Part shown: piece by piece, positions 31,487 to 41,866 of the stretch | Layout of the letters: each line of letters starts with the position of its first letter | Numbering within the stretch: position 1 is the stretch's first letter | Origin: Yoonia sp. | Lineage (GTDB): Bacteria; Pseudomonadota; Alphaproteobacteria; Rhodobacterales; Rhodobacteraceae | Assembly (NCBI GenBank): GCA_029250945.1 | Contig: JAQXEG010000009.1 | Location: 203,211-267,210 of the forward strand | Direction: 5' to 3' | DNA: 64,000 bases | Program-made: the position numbers and the translations under genes | The notes under the pieces: model-generated | The model's database searches: none | Told to the model about the DNA's origin: nothing | What the model saw: the letters and a program-made list of their open reading frames with translations, nothing else

Positions 31487-33241
31487 ATGTCAAAAGCCAT
31501 GTCAGGCGCAAAAATGGTCGTTCAAGCCTTGGTGGATCAAGGTGTGGAGGTCGTCTTTGGCTACCCTGGTGGGGCCGTCCTACCGATTTATGACGAGATT
31601 TTTCAGCAAAACCATATCCAGCACGTGTTGGTCCGCCATGAACAGGGCGCTGTGCATGCTGCCGAAGGGTATGCGCGTTCGACTGGTAAACTGGGTGTGG
31701 CTTTGGTCACCTCAGGCCCCGGTGCGACAAACGCTGTGACCGGCCTGACCGACGCGTTGATGGATAGCATCCCAATTCTGGTACTTACCGGCCAAGTACC
31801 GACATTCATGATTGGATCGGATGCATTCCAAGAGGCGGACACCGTCGGCATCACCCGTCCCTGCACGAAACACAACTGGCTGGTCAAAGACACCGACGAT
31901 CTGGCCCGCACCATCCACGAGGCATGTCATGTTGCCACATCCGGCCGTCCCGGCCCCGTGCTGATCGACATCCCAAAGGACGTGCAATTCGCATCCGGCA
32001 CCTATTCCGAGAAGACCGCGCGCAAGTCCCATTACCAACCACAGGTTAAGGGCGACATCGACGCGATCACCGATCTGGTGAAGGCCATGGAAACCGCCAA
32101 GCGGCCCGTGTTTTATACCGGTGGCGGTGTCATCAACTCTGGCAATGCGGCGACACAGCTGTTGCGCCAATTGGTTGCGGCTACGAATTTCCCGATCACA
32201 TCCACCCTGATGGGCTTGGGCTGTTATCCGGCGTCCGGCGACAACTGGTTGGGGATGCTGGGCATGCACGGCCTGTACGAGGCGAACATGGCGATGCACG
32301 ATTGCGATCTGTTGATCAACATCGGCGCACGCTTTGACGACCGGATCACCGGCGTCGTGGATAAATTCAGCCCTGGCTCCAAAAAGGCGCATATCGACAT
32401 CGACGTGTCATCCATTAATAAGGTGATCCATGTGGATATCCCGATTGTTGGCGACGTGGCCCATGTGCTTGAGGACCTGCTGAAAGTCTGGCAATCCCGC
32501 GGTCGCAAAACCGATGCCGAAGGGCTGTCAAACTGGTGGGACACCATCAACGAATGGCGCAAGGTCGATTGCCTGAAGTTCACGCAAACCGGCAAGGTGA
32601 TCAAACCCCAACACGCGCTGGCGCGGCTTGAGGCATTGACCAAAGGCCACGACCGTTACATCACCACCGAAGTGGGCCAGCACCAGATGTGGGCCGCGCA
32701 GTATTTGGGGTTTGAGGACCCGAACCGCTGGATGACCTCTGGCGGCTTGGGCACCATGGGTTACGGCACACCTGCGTCCATTGGCGTGCAGATGGCGCAC
32801 CGCGATAGCCTTGTGATCAACGTGGCGGGCGAAGCGTCTTGGCTGATGAACATGCAAGAGATGGGCACTGCCATGCAATACGGCTTGCCGGTCAAACAGT
32901 TCATCCTCAACAACGAACGGTTGGGCATGGTCCGCCAGTGGCAGGAATTGCTGCACGGTGAGCGGTATTCATCAAGCTGGTCCGAAAGCCTACCTGACTT
33001 TGTCAAATTGGCAGAGGCATTTGGCGCCAAGGGTATCTTGTGTTCCGACCCCGCCGATCTGGACGACGCGATCATGGAAATGATTAACTACGATGGTCCC
33101 GTGATCTTTGACTGTTTGGTGGAAAAGCATGAAAACTGCTTCCCCATGATCCCGTCGGGCAAGGCACATAATGACATGCTGTTGGGCGAAAATGCCGATA
33201 CAGCCAACGCAATTCAGGGCGCCGGCGGTGCGCTGGTTTAA
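31487..33241 (+). CDS. ilvB: Acetolactate synthase large subunit
   Basis: MSKAMSGAKMVVQALVDQGVEVVFGYPGGAVLPIYDEI; TPP-enzyme motifs. Confidence 0.95.
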   Translation: MSKAMSGAKMVVQALVDQGVEVVFGYPGGAVLPIYDEIFQQNHIQHVLVRHEQGAVHAAEGYARSTGKLGVALVTSGPGATNAVTGLTDALMDSIPILVLTGQVPTFMIGSDAFQEADTVGITRPCTKHNWLVKDTDDLARTIHEACHVATSGRPGPVLIDIPKDVQFASGTYSEKTARKSHYQPQVKGDIDAITDLVKAMETAKRPVFYTGGGVINSGNAATQLLRQLVAATNFPITSTLMGLGCYPASGDNWLGMLGMHGLYEANMAMHDCDLLINIGARFDDRITGVVDKFSPGSKKAHIDIDVSSINKVIHVDIPIVGDVAHVLEDLLKVWQSRGRKTDAEGLSNWWDTINEWRKVDCLKFTQTGKVIKPQHALARLEALTKGHDRYITTEVGQHQMWAAQYLGFEDPNRWMTSGGLGTMGYGTPASIGVQMAHRDSLVINVAGEASWLMNMQEMGTAMQYGLPVKQFILNNERLGMVRQWQELLHGERYSSSWSESLPDFVKLAEAFGAKGILCSDPADLDDAIMEMINYDGPVIFDCLVEKHENCFPMIPSGKAHNDMLLGENADTANAIQGAGGALV

Positions 33242-33293
33242 CCCCAGCCGCCCCCACCCCATCGACACATGACGCATTGAAGGGACGCAAAAC

Positions 33294-33854
33294 ATGTCCG
33301 CACTAAAAATCAAAAAAGGCACCAGCAGCAAGTCGGCGTATAACCTACGCTCGGGCTATAGCGATGTTGTGGAACGGCATACGCTGGCCATTCTGGTCGA
33401 AAATGAACCGGGCGTTCTGGCCCGCGTGATCGGCCTGTTTGCTGGTCGGGGCTACAATATCGAAAGCCTAACAGTCGCCGAAACCGACCATGCCGGTCAC
33501 CTGAGCCGGATCACAATTGTTACATCCGGCACGCCACAGGTGATCGAACAGATCAAGGCGCAGATCGGCCGCATTGTGCCAGTACACGACGTGCATGACC
33601 TGACGGTCGAGGGTGCATCGGTTGAGCGTGAATTAGCCCTGTTCAAGGTTGCTGGCAAAGGCGACGCACGGATCGAAGCCGTCCGTCTGGCTGACATTTT
33701 TCGCGCCAATGTGGTCGATAGCACTCTGGAATCATTCGTTTTTGAGGTCGTTGGCACAACCGAAAAAATCGATGCGTTTGCCGAATTGATGCGGCCGCTT
33801 GGTTTGGTTGAGGTGGTGCGCACTGGCGTCACCGCCCTCGCCCGCGGGAACTAA
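33294..33854 (+). CDS. ilvN: Acetolactate synthase small subunit
   Basis: ACT domain HTLAILVENEPGVLARVIGLFAGRGYNIESLTVAETD. Confidence 0.94.
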   Translation: MSALKIKKGTSSKSAYNLRSGYSDVVERHTLAILVENEPGVLARVIGLFAGRGYNIESLTVAETDHAGHLSRITIVTSGTPQVIEQIKAQIGRIVPVHDVHDLTVEGASVERELALFKVAGKGDARIEAVRLADIFRANVVDSTLESFVFEVVGTTEKIDAFAELMRPLGLVEVVRTGVTALARGN

Positions 33855-33860
33855 AAAGCC

Positions 33861-33891
33861 GCCCCGCGCGCAGGGTCGTTGCGCGCGGGGC
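33861..33891. terminator. Strong hairpin after ilvN
   Basis: GCCCCGCGCGCA-GGGTCGT-TGCGCGCGGGGC perfect 12-bp stem; no clear T tract. Confidence 0.6.
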
Positions 33892-33899
33892 GTCCATTG

Positions 33900-34146
33900 C
33901 TAGCCGTCGACTGGGGGAAGAAGCTCTGCTTCTACACCGACAGCAATCTCATCTGAATCCAACAGGCCGTCACCATTGGCATCAAGCGCGGTAAAGCCAT
34001 CAATGGTCATATCCGGCATGGCGACCTGCAATTCAGGAAAGCTGTAATTCCCGTCACCGTTGACGTCGATCATCGGGTTCTGTGCGGTCGCTGGCAGCGC
34101 AAGGGTGGACAGGGAGCAGGCACAGTAGGATGTGGCGCAGTTTCAT
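33900..34146 (-). pseudogene. Small secreted EF-hand protein, frameshifted in the signal peptide
   Basis: AAAGGAGACACCCT-ATG at 34146 starts MKLRHILL..; the +1 frame gives CACSLSTLALPATAQNPMIDVNGDGNYSFPELQVAMPDMTIDGFTALDANGDGLLDSDEIAVGVEAELLPPVDG*, with two EF-hand loops. Confidence 0.65.
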
Positions 34147-34450
34147 AGGGTGTCTCCTTTGAACAATTATGGGCTTGATCGCCCTGCCCTGACATTGCGT
34201 GCAAATCCGCGCCTGCCGCCAGCGACCATGCTAAGTCACCGCAAAACCGGCGCAGGCTTGCCCGTCTGCCCCACTGGACCGGCTGGAAAATGCCCCCCCG
34301 CGCGCCTTTGCGGTTTTCGGCATTTATCCACCGCCAAGGCGCGGGAAACCGCTGATTGATGTCGCTGTGATCCAAGCCGTTGTCGCCGTCAGGCAAGGAA
34401 ATCATGGGCTGTCCAGCTATCGTCTGCTCAAGGGAACAAGGATAAATATC

Positions 34451-35605
34451 ATGACCAATACGCATGCAGTGACCGACCTTTCTGTTGTTCGTCAACACAT
34501 TGAAAAGGCCCAAGGGCTGCCCAATGCCCATTACATAGATGACGCCGTCTTTGACGAAGAAAAACACAGCGTTTTGTTCAGTTCCTGGACGGGTTTGGCC
34601 GTGGCCGCTGATGTGCCCGAGATTGGCGATGCCAAACCGATCGAATTTCTGGGCATCCCCCTATTGTTGGTACGTGACCGCGACAATCAGGTGCGTGTGT
34701 TCCAAAACTCGTGCCGCCACCGTGGCATGATCCTCGTCTCGGAACCCAAAAAGATCGAAGGCGCGATCCGCTGCCCCTATCATTCATGGTGCTATTCCAC
34801 CGCTGGCAAATTGGTCAGTACACCCCATGTGGGCGGCGCAGGCCACAACACCCACGCCGCCATCAACAAAGATGATCTGGGCCTGACAGAGGTGCACAGC
34901 CATATCTGGTTCGACACCGTCTTTATCAACGTTGATGGCAAGGCCGACCCATTCGAGGTTGTGCATGCCGATCTGCTGGCCCGCTGGGCGGAATTTGACA
35001 AACCGATGTACCACGGCGGCGCCGAAAGCGCATTTGACCTAGAGGTCACGACCAACTGGAAGCTCGCAGTCGAAAACTATTGCGAAAGCTACCACCTGCC
35101 TTGGGTGCATCCCGGTCTTAACAGCTATTCCCGGCTAGAGGACCATTACAACATCCAAGAGGCGGGTAAATATTCCGGCCAAGGGACTCTTGTTTATCAA
35201 CAACTTAAGGGGCCCGATGACGCGGTATTCCCCGATTTTGACGGGCTGTCCGACACATGGGATACTGGCGCGGAATATGTGGCCGTCTATCCCAACGTTC
35301 TGCTAGGTGCGCAGCGCGATCATACTTTTGCAATCATCCTACAGCCCAACACCAAGACATCCACAACCGAACATATCCACCTGTATTACGCGCAGCCCGA
35401 CACATCCGAGGATATGCGCAGCCGCAACGCGCATCTGTGGAAGACCGTGTTTGAGGAAGACATCTTTGTCGTTGAAGGCATGCAAAAGGGACGTCACTCG
35501 CCGCTGTTTGACGGTGGCCGTTTCAGCCCCGCGATGGACGGCCCCACTCATAACTTCCACGATTGGGTCGCAGGCAAGGTGCAAGCCCACCGCGATGCAA
35601 GCTGA
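34451..35605 (+). CDS. Rieske (2Fe-2S) aromatic ring-hydroxylating oxygenase alpha subunit family
   Basis: NSCRHRGMILV...CPYHSWCYSTAGKL Rieske motif; NWKLAVENYCESYHLPWVHP. Confidence 0.9.
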   Translation: MTNTHAVTDLSVVRQHIEKAQGLPNAHYIDDAVFDEEKHSVLFSSWTGLAVAADVPEIGDAKPIEFLGIPLLLVRDRDNQVRVFQNSCRHRGMILVSEPKKIEGAIRCPYHSWCYSTAGKLVSTPHVGGAGHNTHAAINKDDLGLTEVHSHIWFDTVFINVDGKADPFEVVHADLLARWAEFDKPMYHGGAESAFDLEVTTNWKLAVENYCESYHLPWVHPGLNSYSRLEDHYNIQEAGKYSGQGTLVYQQLKGPDDAVFPDFDGLSDTWDTGAEYVAVYPNVLLGAQRDHTFAIILQPNTKTSTTEHIHLYYAQPDTSEDMRSRNAHLWKTVFEEDIFVVEGMQKGRHSPLFDGGRFSPAMDGPTHNFHDWVAGKVQAHRDAS

Positions 35606-35807
35606 TCTTGATACCGCACTCTTGGACGCCCACGCAAATGGCGACCAGCGCGCACTTGTGACGCTTTATGCGCAAGCGGCAGATCAGGCGCACGACGTTG
35701 ATGCGGCCTGTTTCTATCTGACCCACGCTTATATCTTTGCGCTTGAATTAGGGCATCCTGAGACAGCGGATTTACACCGCCGATTGGCCACACACGGCCG
35801 CGTGTGA
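35595..35807 (+). CDS. Hypothetical protein (70 aa)
   Basis: MQADLDTALLDAHANGDQRALVTLYAQAADQAHDVDAACFYLTHAYIFALELGHPETADLHRRLATHGRV; overlaps the end of the Rieske gene. Confidence 0.6.
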   Translation: MQADLDTALLDAHANGDQRALVTLYAQAADQAHDVDAACFYLTHAYIFALELGHPETADLHRRLATHGRV

Positions 35808-35866
35808 CCCCTTGCCCTTGGGCCGTGCGCCATGCACTGTGTAGCTTGACCAAAAGGACAAAAATC

Positions 35867-36808
35867 ATGGCACCCCGCAAAATTATTATCGACACCGATC
35901 CCGGCCAAGACGACGCGGTGGCGATCCTTCTCGCGTTGGCCTCGCCCGAGGATGTGACCGTTTTGGGCGTAACGGCGGTGGCGGGTAACGTGCCGCTGCC
36001 CCTGACGCAAAAGAACGCGCGGATCGTGTGTGAACTAGCCGGTAAGCCCGACACATTGGTGTTTGCAGGCTGCGATGCGCCACTGAAACGCAAACTGGTC
36101 ACGGCCGAGCATGTGCACGGAAAAACTGGCCTTGATGGCCCGCAAATGGCCGATCCTACGATGCCGTTGCAGGGCCAACACGCCGTTGATTTCATCATCA
36201 ACACCTTGCGCGCCCATGATATGGGCAGCGTCACGCTATGCCCCTTGGGGCCGCTGACCAATATCGCGACCGCATTTAACCGCGCCCCCGATATCATTGA
36301 AAAGGTACAAGAAATTGTGCTGATGGGGGGTGCCTATTTCCAAGTGGGCAACATCACACCTGCCGCAGAATTCAACATCTACGTGGACCCAGAGGCCGCC
36401 GAAATCATGTTCAAAAGCGGTGTGCCGATTGTCGTGCTGCCCCTTGATGTGACGCATCAGGCTCTGACGACCCGCCCCCGCGTTGATGCATTCCGCGCGA
36501 TGGGCACCAAGGTGGGTGACATGGTTGCTGCGTGGACAGATTTCTTTGAACGGTTTGATAAGGAAAAATACGGATCAGAAGGCGCGCCACTGCATGATCC
36601 CTGTGTCATCGCCTATCTGATCCAACCAGAGCTGTTCACAGGCCGCCACGTGAACGTGGAGATTGAGACGGTGTCAGAATTGACGCTGGGCATGACAGTC
36701 GCCGATTGGTGGCGTGTCACGGACCGCCCCGCGAACGCATTATTCATCGGTAATTTGGATGCCGAAGGGTTCTTTGCCCTGCTGGCTGGACGTCTGGCGC
36801 GCCTATGA
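35867..36808 (+). CDS. Nucleoside hydrolase
   Basis: KIIIDTDPGQDDAVAILLAL motif. Confidence 0.93.
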   Translation: MAPRKIIIDTDPGQDDAVAILLALASPEDVTVLGVTAVAGNVPLPLTQKNARIVCELAGKPDTLVFAGCDAPLKRKLVTAEHVHGKTGLDGPQMADPTMPLQGQHAVDFIINTLRAHDMGSVTLCPLGPLTNIATAFNRAPDIIEKVQEIVLMGGAYFQVGNITPAAEFNIYVDPEAAEIMFKSGVPIVVLPLDVTHQALTTRPRVDAFRAMGTKVGDMVAAWTDFFERFDKEKYGSEGAPLHDPCVIAYLIQPELFTGRHVNVEIETVSELTLGMTVADWWRVTDRPANALFIGNLDAEGFFALLAGRLARL

Positions 36809-37254
36809 CCACAGCCATCAACCTAGCCGGACCAACCGATAATGATCAGCTTTTGTCGCTGGTGGCCCGCTACCACGAAGAACGCGGGCTGGACTACGAT
36901 GATCTGCACCGTGCACAAGTGACCGCGCCCTTATTAGAAGGCTCGCCATTGGGGGCAGTCTGGCTCATCGGCCCTGCCCGCGCCCCGCTTGGCTATGTGC
37001 TGGTCAGCTTTGGCTGGTCTGTGCCTTTGGGCGGCATGACCGGCTGGGTAGAAGAAGTTTTCATTCGCCCCTCCGTGCGTAATCGTGGGATCGGCACCGA
37101 AGTACTGCATGCCGTTGCGGTGTCATTGGGCCACGCAGGGTTGAAGGCATTGCAGGTTCGCGTGGACGACGACACCCGCCTTGCGCGGTTCTGTGAGCGG
37201 GTCGGGTTTGACACTGCGACCGAGGCCAAGATTATGACGGATACGCTTGCATGA
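36805..37254 (+). CDS. GNAT family N-acetyltransferase
   Basis: VEEVFIRPSVRNRGIGTEVLHAVAVSLGHAGLKALQVRV. Confidence 0.85.
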   Translation: MTTAINLAGPTDNDQLLSLVARYHEERGLDYDDLHRAQVTAPLLEGSPLGAVWLIGPARAPLGYVLVSFGWSVPLGGMTGWVEEVFIRPSVRNRGIGTEVLHAVAVSLGHAGLKALQVRVDDDTRLARFCERVGFDTATEAKIMTDTLA

Positions 37255-38648
37255 TCCCGTTTGACAACAGCTATGCCCGGCTACCTGCGCAGATGTTCAC
37301 GCGGCAGACCGCGACACCCGTGCGCGACCCCGCATTCATTGTGACCAATGCGCCTTTGGCCGCGACGCTTGGGATTGATCCCGCGTGGCTAACATCCGAT
37401 GCCGCACTTGCGGGTCTGTCGGGCAACAGCGTGATCGCAGGGTCCGATCCGTTGGCCGCCGCCTATGCGGGCCACCAATTCGGCAATTGGAACCCCGGCC
37501 TTGGCGATGGGCGTGCGGTTTTGCTGGGCGAAGTGGTTGGCACTGACGGCATCCGCCGCGATATCCAGCTCAAAGGGGCCGGTCGCACGCCCTATTCCCG
37601 TTCAGGTGACGGGCGGGCCGCACTTGGGCCCGTGCTCCGCGAATATCTAGTGTCAGAGGCGATGTATGCCTTGGGCGTGCCAACCACCCGTGCGTTGGCC
37701 GCGGTCACCACCGGCGATACCGTTCTGCGCGAGGAAGGCCCCCTTGCCGGCGCGATTATCACCCGCATCGCCCAAAGCCATATTCGGGTCGGCACATTTC
37801 AACTGATGGCAGCGCGCGAGGACACCGCCGCACTAAGCGCGTTATTTGAACAAGTTTTGGAACGGCACTATCCCGATGCAGACAGCCCCGCCGCGCTATT
37901 AAAGGCGGTGACCAAACGACAGGCCGAACTGGTCGCAAAATGGATGTCATTGGGGTTTATCCACGGCGTGATGAACACCGATAATGTGTCAATCGCGGGT
38001 GAAACGATCGACTATGGTCCGTGTGCGTTTATGGACGTGTATCACCCCGAAACGGTGTTTAGTGCGATTGACCAGCACGGGCGCTACGCCTACCAAAACC
38101 AGCCCCGCATTGCGGTTTGGAATATGGCGCAATTTGCAACGTCTTTGATCCCACTGATGCCGGATCAGGACAAGGCTGTTGAAGAATTCACAGCGATTAT
38201 CAACGCGTTACCAACCCATTATGACGCGGAATGGCTCCGCGTGTTCGCGGCCAAGATCGGGATTGCCGACCCGGTCGAAGATGATCGCGCCCTGATTGAA
38301 GACCTGCTGCGCATTATGCAGGACGGTGGATCTGATTTCACTGTCGCGTTTGCATATTTGAACGACAAAGATGCCAAAGATCATTTCACCGATCAGGCCG
38401 CTTTTGCCACCTGGCAGGCAGCGTGGCGCGCACGCAACCCCGATGCTGCACTGATGGCGCAGGTCAATCCGCAGATCATCCCACGCAATCATCAAGTTGA
38501 GGCCGCGATCAAAGCCGGCCAAGATGGGGATTTCGCGCCGTTCCACCGCCTGCTGGCCGCTGTCACCACGCCGTATGTTGCAGACGCGGAATTTAGCGCG
38601 GCACCTACGTTAGATCAGACGGTGCGACGGACGTTTTGCGGGACGTAG
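37251..38648 (+). CDS. selO: Protein adenylyltransferase SelO family
   Basis: FDNSYARLPAQMFTRQTATPVRDPAFIVTN; AAAYAGHQFGNWNPGLGDGRAVLLGE; ends ..RRTFCGT. Confidence 0.92.
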   Translation: MIPFDNSYARLPAQMFTRQTATPVRDPAFIVTNAPLAATLGIDPAWLTSDAALAGLSGNSVIAGSDPLAAAYAGHQFGNWNPGLGDGRAVLLGEVVGTDGIRRDIQLKGAGRTPYSRSGDGRAALGPVLREYLVSEAMYALGVPTTRALAAVTTGDTVLREEGPLAGAIITRIAQSHIRVGTFQLMAAREDTAALSALFEQVLERHYPDADSPAALLKAVTKRQAELVAKWMSLGFIHGVMNTDNVSIAGETIDYGPCAFMDVYHPETVFSAIDQHGRYAYQNQPRIAVWNMAQFATSLIPLMPDQDKAVEEFTAIINALPTHYDAEWLRVFAAKIGIADPVEDDRALIEDLLRIMQDGGSDFTVAFAYLNDKDAKDHFTDQAAFATWQAAWRARNPDAALMAQVNPQIIPRNHQVEAAIKAGQDGDFAPFHRLLAAVTTPYVADAEFSAAPTLDQTVRRTFCGT

Positions 38649-39522
38649 GGGGGCGGTTGATCAACACGATCCCCACCGCCACAAGGACAAGCGCTCCGAT
38701 CAGGTTCGGGCCGACATCCTCACCCAGCAAGAGCCAGCCGAGTGCCACGCTTAGCACCGGTGACAAAAAGCTGAACGATGCGACGCCGCTGGCCGGATAG
38801 ATCGACAGGAGCCACAGCCAGAACACAAAGCCCGCGCTGACCACGACAACGATCTGGAATGCCAGCCCCCACAGGTGGATTGGTGCCAGATCGCAGATAA
38901 GGTCGCCGAAAAAAAGTGACGCGATCAGCAAAACCGGCGCAGAAATTCCGATTTGCCAGATCAGTTGCATTTCTGGGCGGACCTTGGACAACGGTGACGC
39001 CTTGGCCAAAAGCGCCGTCACCGCCCAACCAATCGCCGCGCCAAGTGCAGCCAGATCGCCCCAGATGTTCGCCGTGCCACTATCGCGCGACAAGATCGCC
39101 CATGCCACCCCACACAGCGCAAACGCGAGGCCAAGCGCCTTATGCCCCGTCATGCGGTCCGATGGCACAAACCAATGGGCCAGAATGGCCATCCACAGTG
39201 GCATGGAATAGAAAATCACCCCTGACCGCCCCACTGTAGTTAGATCAAGAGCGATGAATAAGCATAAGAATTCAAACGCAAATATACCCCCAACGAGGAA
39301 GCCCCAACGTTTTGTGCCTTTGGTCCAGTCCAATCCGATCCCGCGCCAGCGCATATACGCATAAACGCAAATGACCGCACCGGCAGAGCGTAATCCTGCG
39401 AAAAACACAGGTTGCAAACCGCCATTCGTTACCTTGATCACGACCTGATTAAAGGCCAGCAAAAACGCAAAGCTGGTCAGTGCAACCGCACCGAAGGTAT
39501 CAATGTTTGTCTTCTTTTCCAT
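38605..39522 (-). CDS. DMT/EamA family transporter
   Basis: About ten hydrophobic segments; LSPVLSVALGWLLLGEDVGPNLIGALVLVAVGIVLINRP. Confidence 0.85.
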   Translation of the reverse strand: MEKKTNIDTFGAVALTSFAFLLAFNQVVIKVTNGGLQPVFFAGLRSAGAVICVYAYMRWRGIGLDWTKGTKRWGFLVGGIFAFEFLCLFIALDLTTVGRSGVIFYSMPLWMAILAHWFVPSDRMTGHKALGLAFALCGVAWAILSRDSGTANIWGDLAALGAAIGWAVTALLAKASPLSKVRPEMQLIWQIGISAPVLLIASLFFGDLICDLAPIHLWGLAFQIVVVVSAGFVFWLWLLSIYPASGVASFSFLSPVLSVALGWLLLGEDVGPNLIGALVLVAVGIVLINRPPTSRKTSVAPSDLT

Positions 39523-39554
39523 AGCCGCCAGCTAGAGCCGCTGGCAGGCAGGTG

Positions 39555-40522
39555 TCAACTACCGCCGAGCTTCCAATCCCCATCGGACCAGAATGCGTGA
39601 AAGGCGCAGGCGAACATCACACCATGGGCCAGATCATTGCCCGCCGCATCCCGCACACGCACATTGGCCACGTCCCGCCTGTCGGCGATGCGCGCTGTGT
39701 CGAGCGCCGAGGCCTGACCGGCTGTCCACGACAGGGTCACACCATCCTCGGTCATTGTGCCTTCCTCTGCGAGGCGGGTGAGCGGCCATGCGGCATCCCC
39801 CACACGCACCACCCGTGCGAGTGCGTGGATATCGTGCGGCGGAACCTCTCCAAAATATAGGAACGGGCTAAATGAGCTGTCGTATTGCACATAGGGGTTC
39901 GCCCCATGGTTCCGCCCGAAATCGAGCATATTCATCACGAGCCCATCTGGGTTACGGGCGACGAATTTATCCCAGCTTTCCATCCACGACGGCAGCGTCG
40001 CAAGCTCTGTATCGGTGTGATAGCCGACGATGCCTGTACCGATGACCGGCTGCCACCAGCTTAGGGTTTCGCGGTCATACATGATCATGTCGGAATTGCG
40101 CAGCTTGCTAGAGACGCCAAACGAAAGCACCTTCATGTCGACGCGTCGGTCAAATGTGACCCCGGAATTACACAACGGGCAGAATGTGCCAGCGACGGGA
40201 ATATCGCCAATCGTGTCATTCAAAATTTCATGCCACGTGAGATGGCGGATCAGATAGGCGCGCGGTGTTTCACCTTCGATTTCGACGGTGATGACGGGTT
40301 CCCGCGGAGTCAAAAGCCCCTCTTACGCGACGGTGTGGAATGTCGGCGCATCAAGCGCGGGGATACCGTCCTTGGACGGGCCGCCCGACAGGATTTCAAC
40401 CCAGCTGGCCACATTCGTTTTCTCGAAATTGGTGTCGGGCCATTCATGCACCCAGAATTCAGGGCTGGCTACGGCCGTTGTGGCCGCGGTGCAGAGGGCC
40501 GCGATAAAAGGGAAAAGCGCAT
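39555..40522 (-). pseudogene. DUF3179-like protein with in-frame TAA and probable 5' frameshift
   Basis: ORFs 40323-40709 and 39555-40313 share a frame: ..WVEILSGGPSKDGIPALDAPTFHTVA*EGLLTPREPVITVEIEGETPRAYLIRHLTWHEILNDTIGDIPVAGTFCPLCNSG; TAA at 40323-40325; start ATG at 40522 is out of frame with the signal-like FIAALCTAATTAVAS. Confidence 0.75.
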
Positions 40523-40573
40523 TGGGTATCTCCGGTGCGGTGTGACCAGAGTGTGCCCTGCCGCAGATAGGGT

Positions 40574-40610
40574 CGCATAGCCCCCTCGCACAAACGTGAG
40601 GGGCTATGCG
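40574..40610. terminator. Hairpin downstream of the peptidylprolyl isomerase pair
   Basis: CGCATAGCCCC(C)CTC...GAGGGGCTATGCG long stem with one bulge. Confidence 0.65.
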
Positions 40611-40617
40611 GATTTTG

Positions 40618-41235
40618 TTACTGTGTGACGCGCACGGCGGCCATTTTGTCAGCCTCGCCCAGCACAGAACCGTTTGGCCCTGTTCCCAGCTTGATCTGGT
40701 CCACCACATCCAGGCCAGATGTCACCTCGCCTACGACCGTATATTGGCCGTTGAGGAAATCACCCTGCTGGAACATGATGAAAAACTGGGAGTTCGCAGA
40801 ATTCGGGCTTTGGCTACGGGCCATGCCGACGATACCACGGGCAAAGGGGGTTTCGCTAAACTCAGCCTGAATATCAGGCAGCTCGGACCCGCCCATACCG
40901 GCGCGGCTTGTGTCCGCGCCTTTGCCGAATTGAACGTCGCCTGTCTGCGCCATAAAGCCGTCGATCACGCGGTGAAACACCACGCCGTCGTAGCCGCCAT
41001 CTTGGGCAATCGACGTGATCTGAGCCACGTGAAGCGGTGCCAAATCTTCGAACAGGTCAATGACGATCGTGCCATTGGCCTGCCCTGCGACGTCAATTTC
41101 CAAACCGTAGTCGACAGAGGGATCATCCACTGGCAGCTCCATCGGGGTGTCTTCGCCGCCGCGGTTGGACAGGACATAGACAGTCCCCATCACCGCAGCA
41201 GAAGCCACCACCAAAGCCGACAGACGCTTAGACAT
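40618..41235 (-). CDS. Cyclophilin-type peptidyl-prolyl isomerase (signal/anchor peptide)
   Basis: VVFHRVIDGFMAQTGDVQFGKG..ANSQFFIMFQQGDFLNGQYTVVGEV. Confidence 0.92.
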   Translation of the reverse strand: MSKRLSALVVASAAVMGTVYVLSNRGGEDTPMELPVDDPSVDYGLEIDVAGQANGTIVIDLFEDLAPLHVAQITSIAQDGGYDGVVFHRVIDGFMAQTGDVQFGKGADTSRAGMGGSELPDIQAEFSETPFARGIVGMARSQSPNSANSQFFIMFQQGDFLNGQYTVVGEVTSGLDVVDQIKLGTGPNGSVLGEADKMAAVRVTQ

Positions 41236-41734
41236 CTGCGGCCACTTTGACGCTGATCATACGGTCAGGGTTCGCCGGTGGCTCGCCCTTGGCGATGGCG
41301 TCGACATGTTCCATGCCAGAAATCACGTTGCCATAAACGGTGTATTGACCGTTCAGGAAATCGTTGTCTTTGAAGTTGATGAAGAACTGGGAGTTCGCAG
41401 AATTCGGATTCGCAGACCGTGCAGCGCCCAAAGACCCGCGTGCGTGTGGGATCTTGGAGAATTCAGCAGGCAGATCGGGCATGTCGGACCCACCAGTGCC
41501 AGCGCGACCAGGGTTATAGTCTTTTTCCATGTTCGCGTGCTGCACGTCGCCGGTTTGCGCCATGAAACCGTCGATCACACGGTGGAACGCCACATTGTCA
41601 TAGGCACCAGCGCGGGCCAGTTCCTTCATCCGATTGGTGTGCTCTGGCGCCACGTCGGGCAGCAGTGCGATCACAACGTCGCCGCCTGTCAGCGTCATGA
41701 TGATGGTATTTTCTGGATCTTTAATCTCGGCCAT
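41228..41734 (-). CDS. Cyclophilin-type peptidyl-prolyl isomerase
   Basis: VAFHRVIDGFMAQTGDVQHANM..ANSQFFINFKDNDFLNGQYTVYGNV. Confidence 0.93.
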   Translation of the reverse strand: MAEIKDPENTIIMTLTGGDVVIALLPDVAPEHTNRMKELARAGAYDNVAFHRVIDGFMAQTGDVQHANMEKDYNPGRAGTGGSDMPDLPAEFSKIPHARGSLGAARSANPNSANSQFFINFKDNDFLNGQYTVYGNVISGMEHVDAIAKGEPPANPDRMISVKVAADV

Positions 41735-41866
41735 TTTGGGCTCCTGAATATGTCATTTCGTTGCGGTGTTACATATGGCGCAAATACCGGCGGGACAAGG
41801 CATCCGGTTGACCCCAGCCCGATTGTGCCGCAAGGAATGGCCAAATTGACAAAATGAGGTGCTGAT

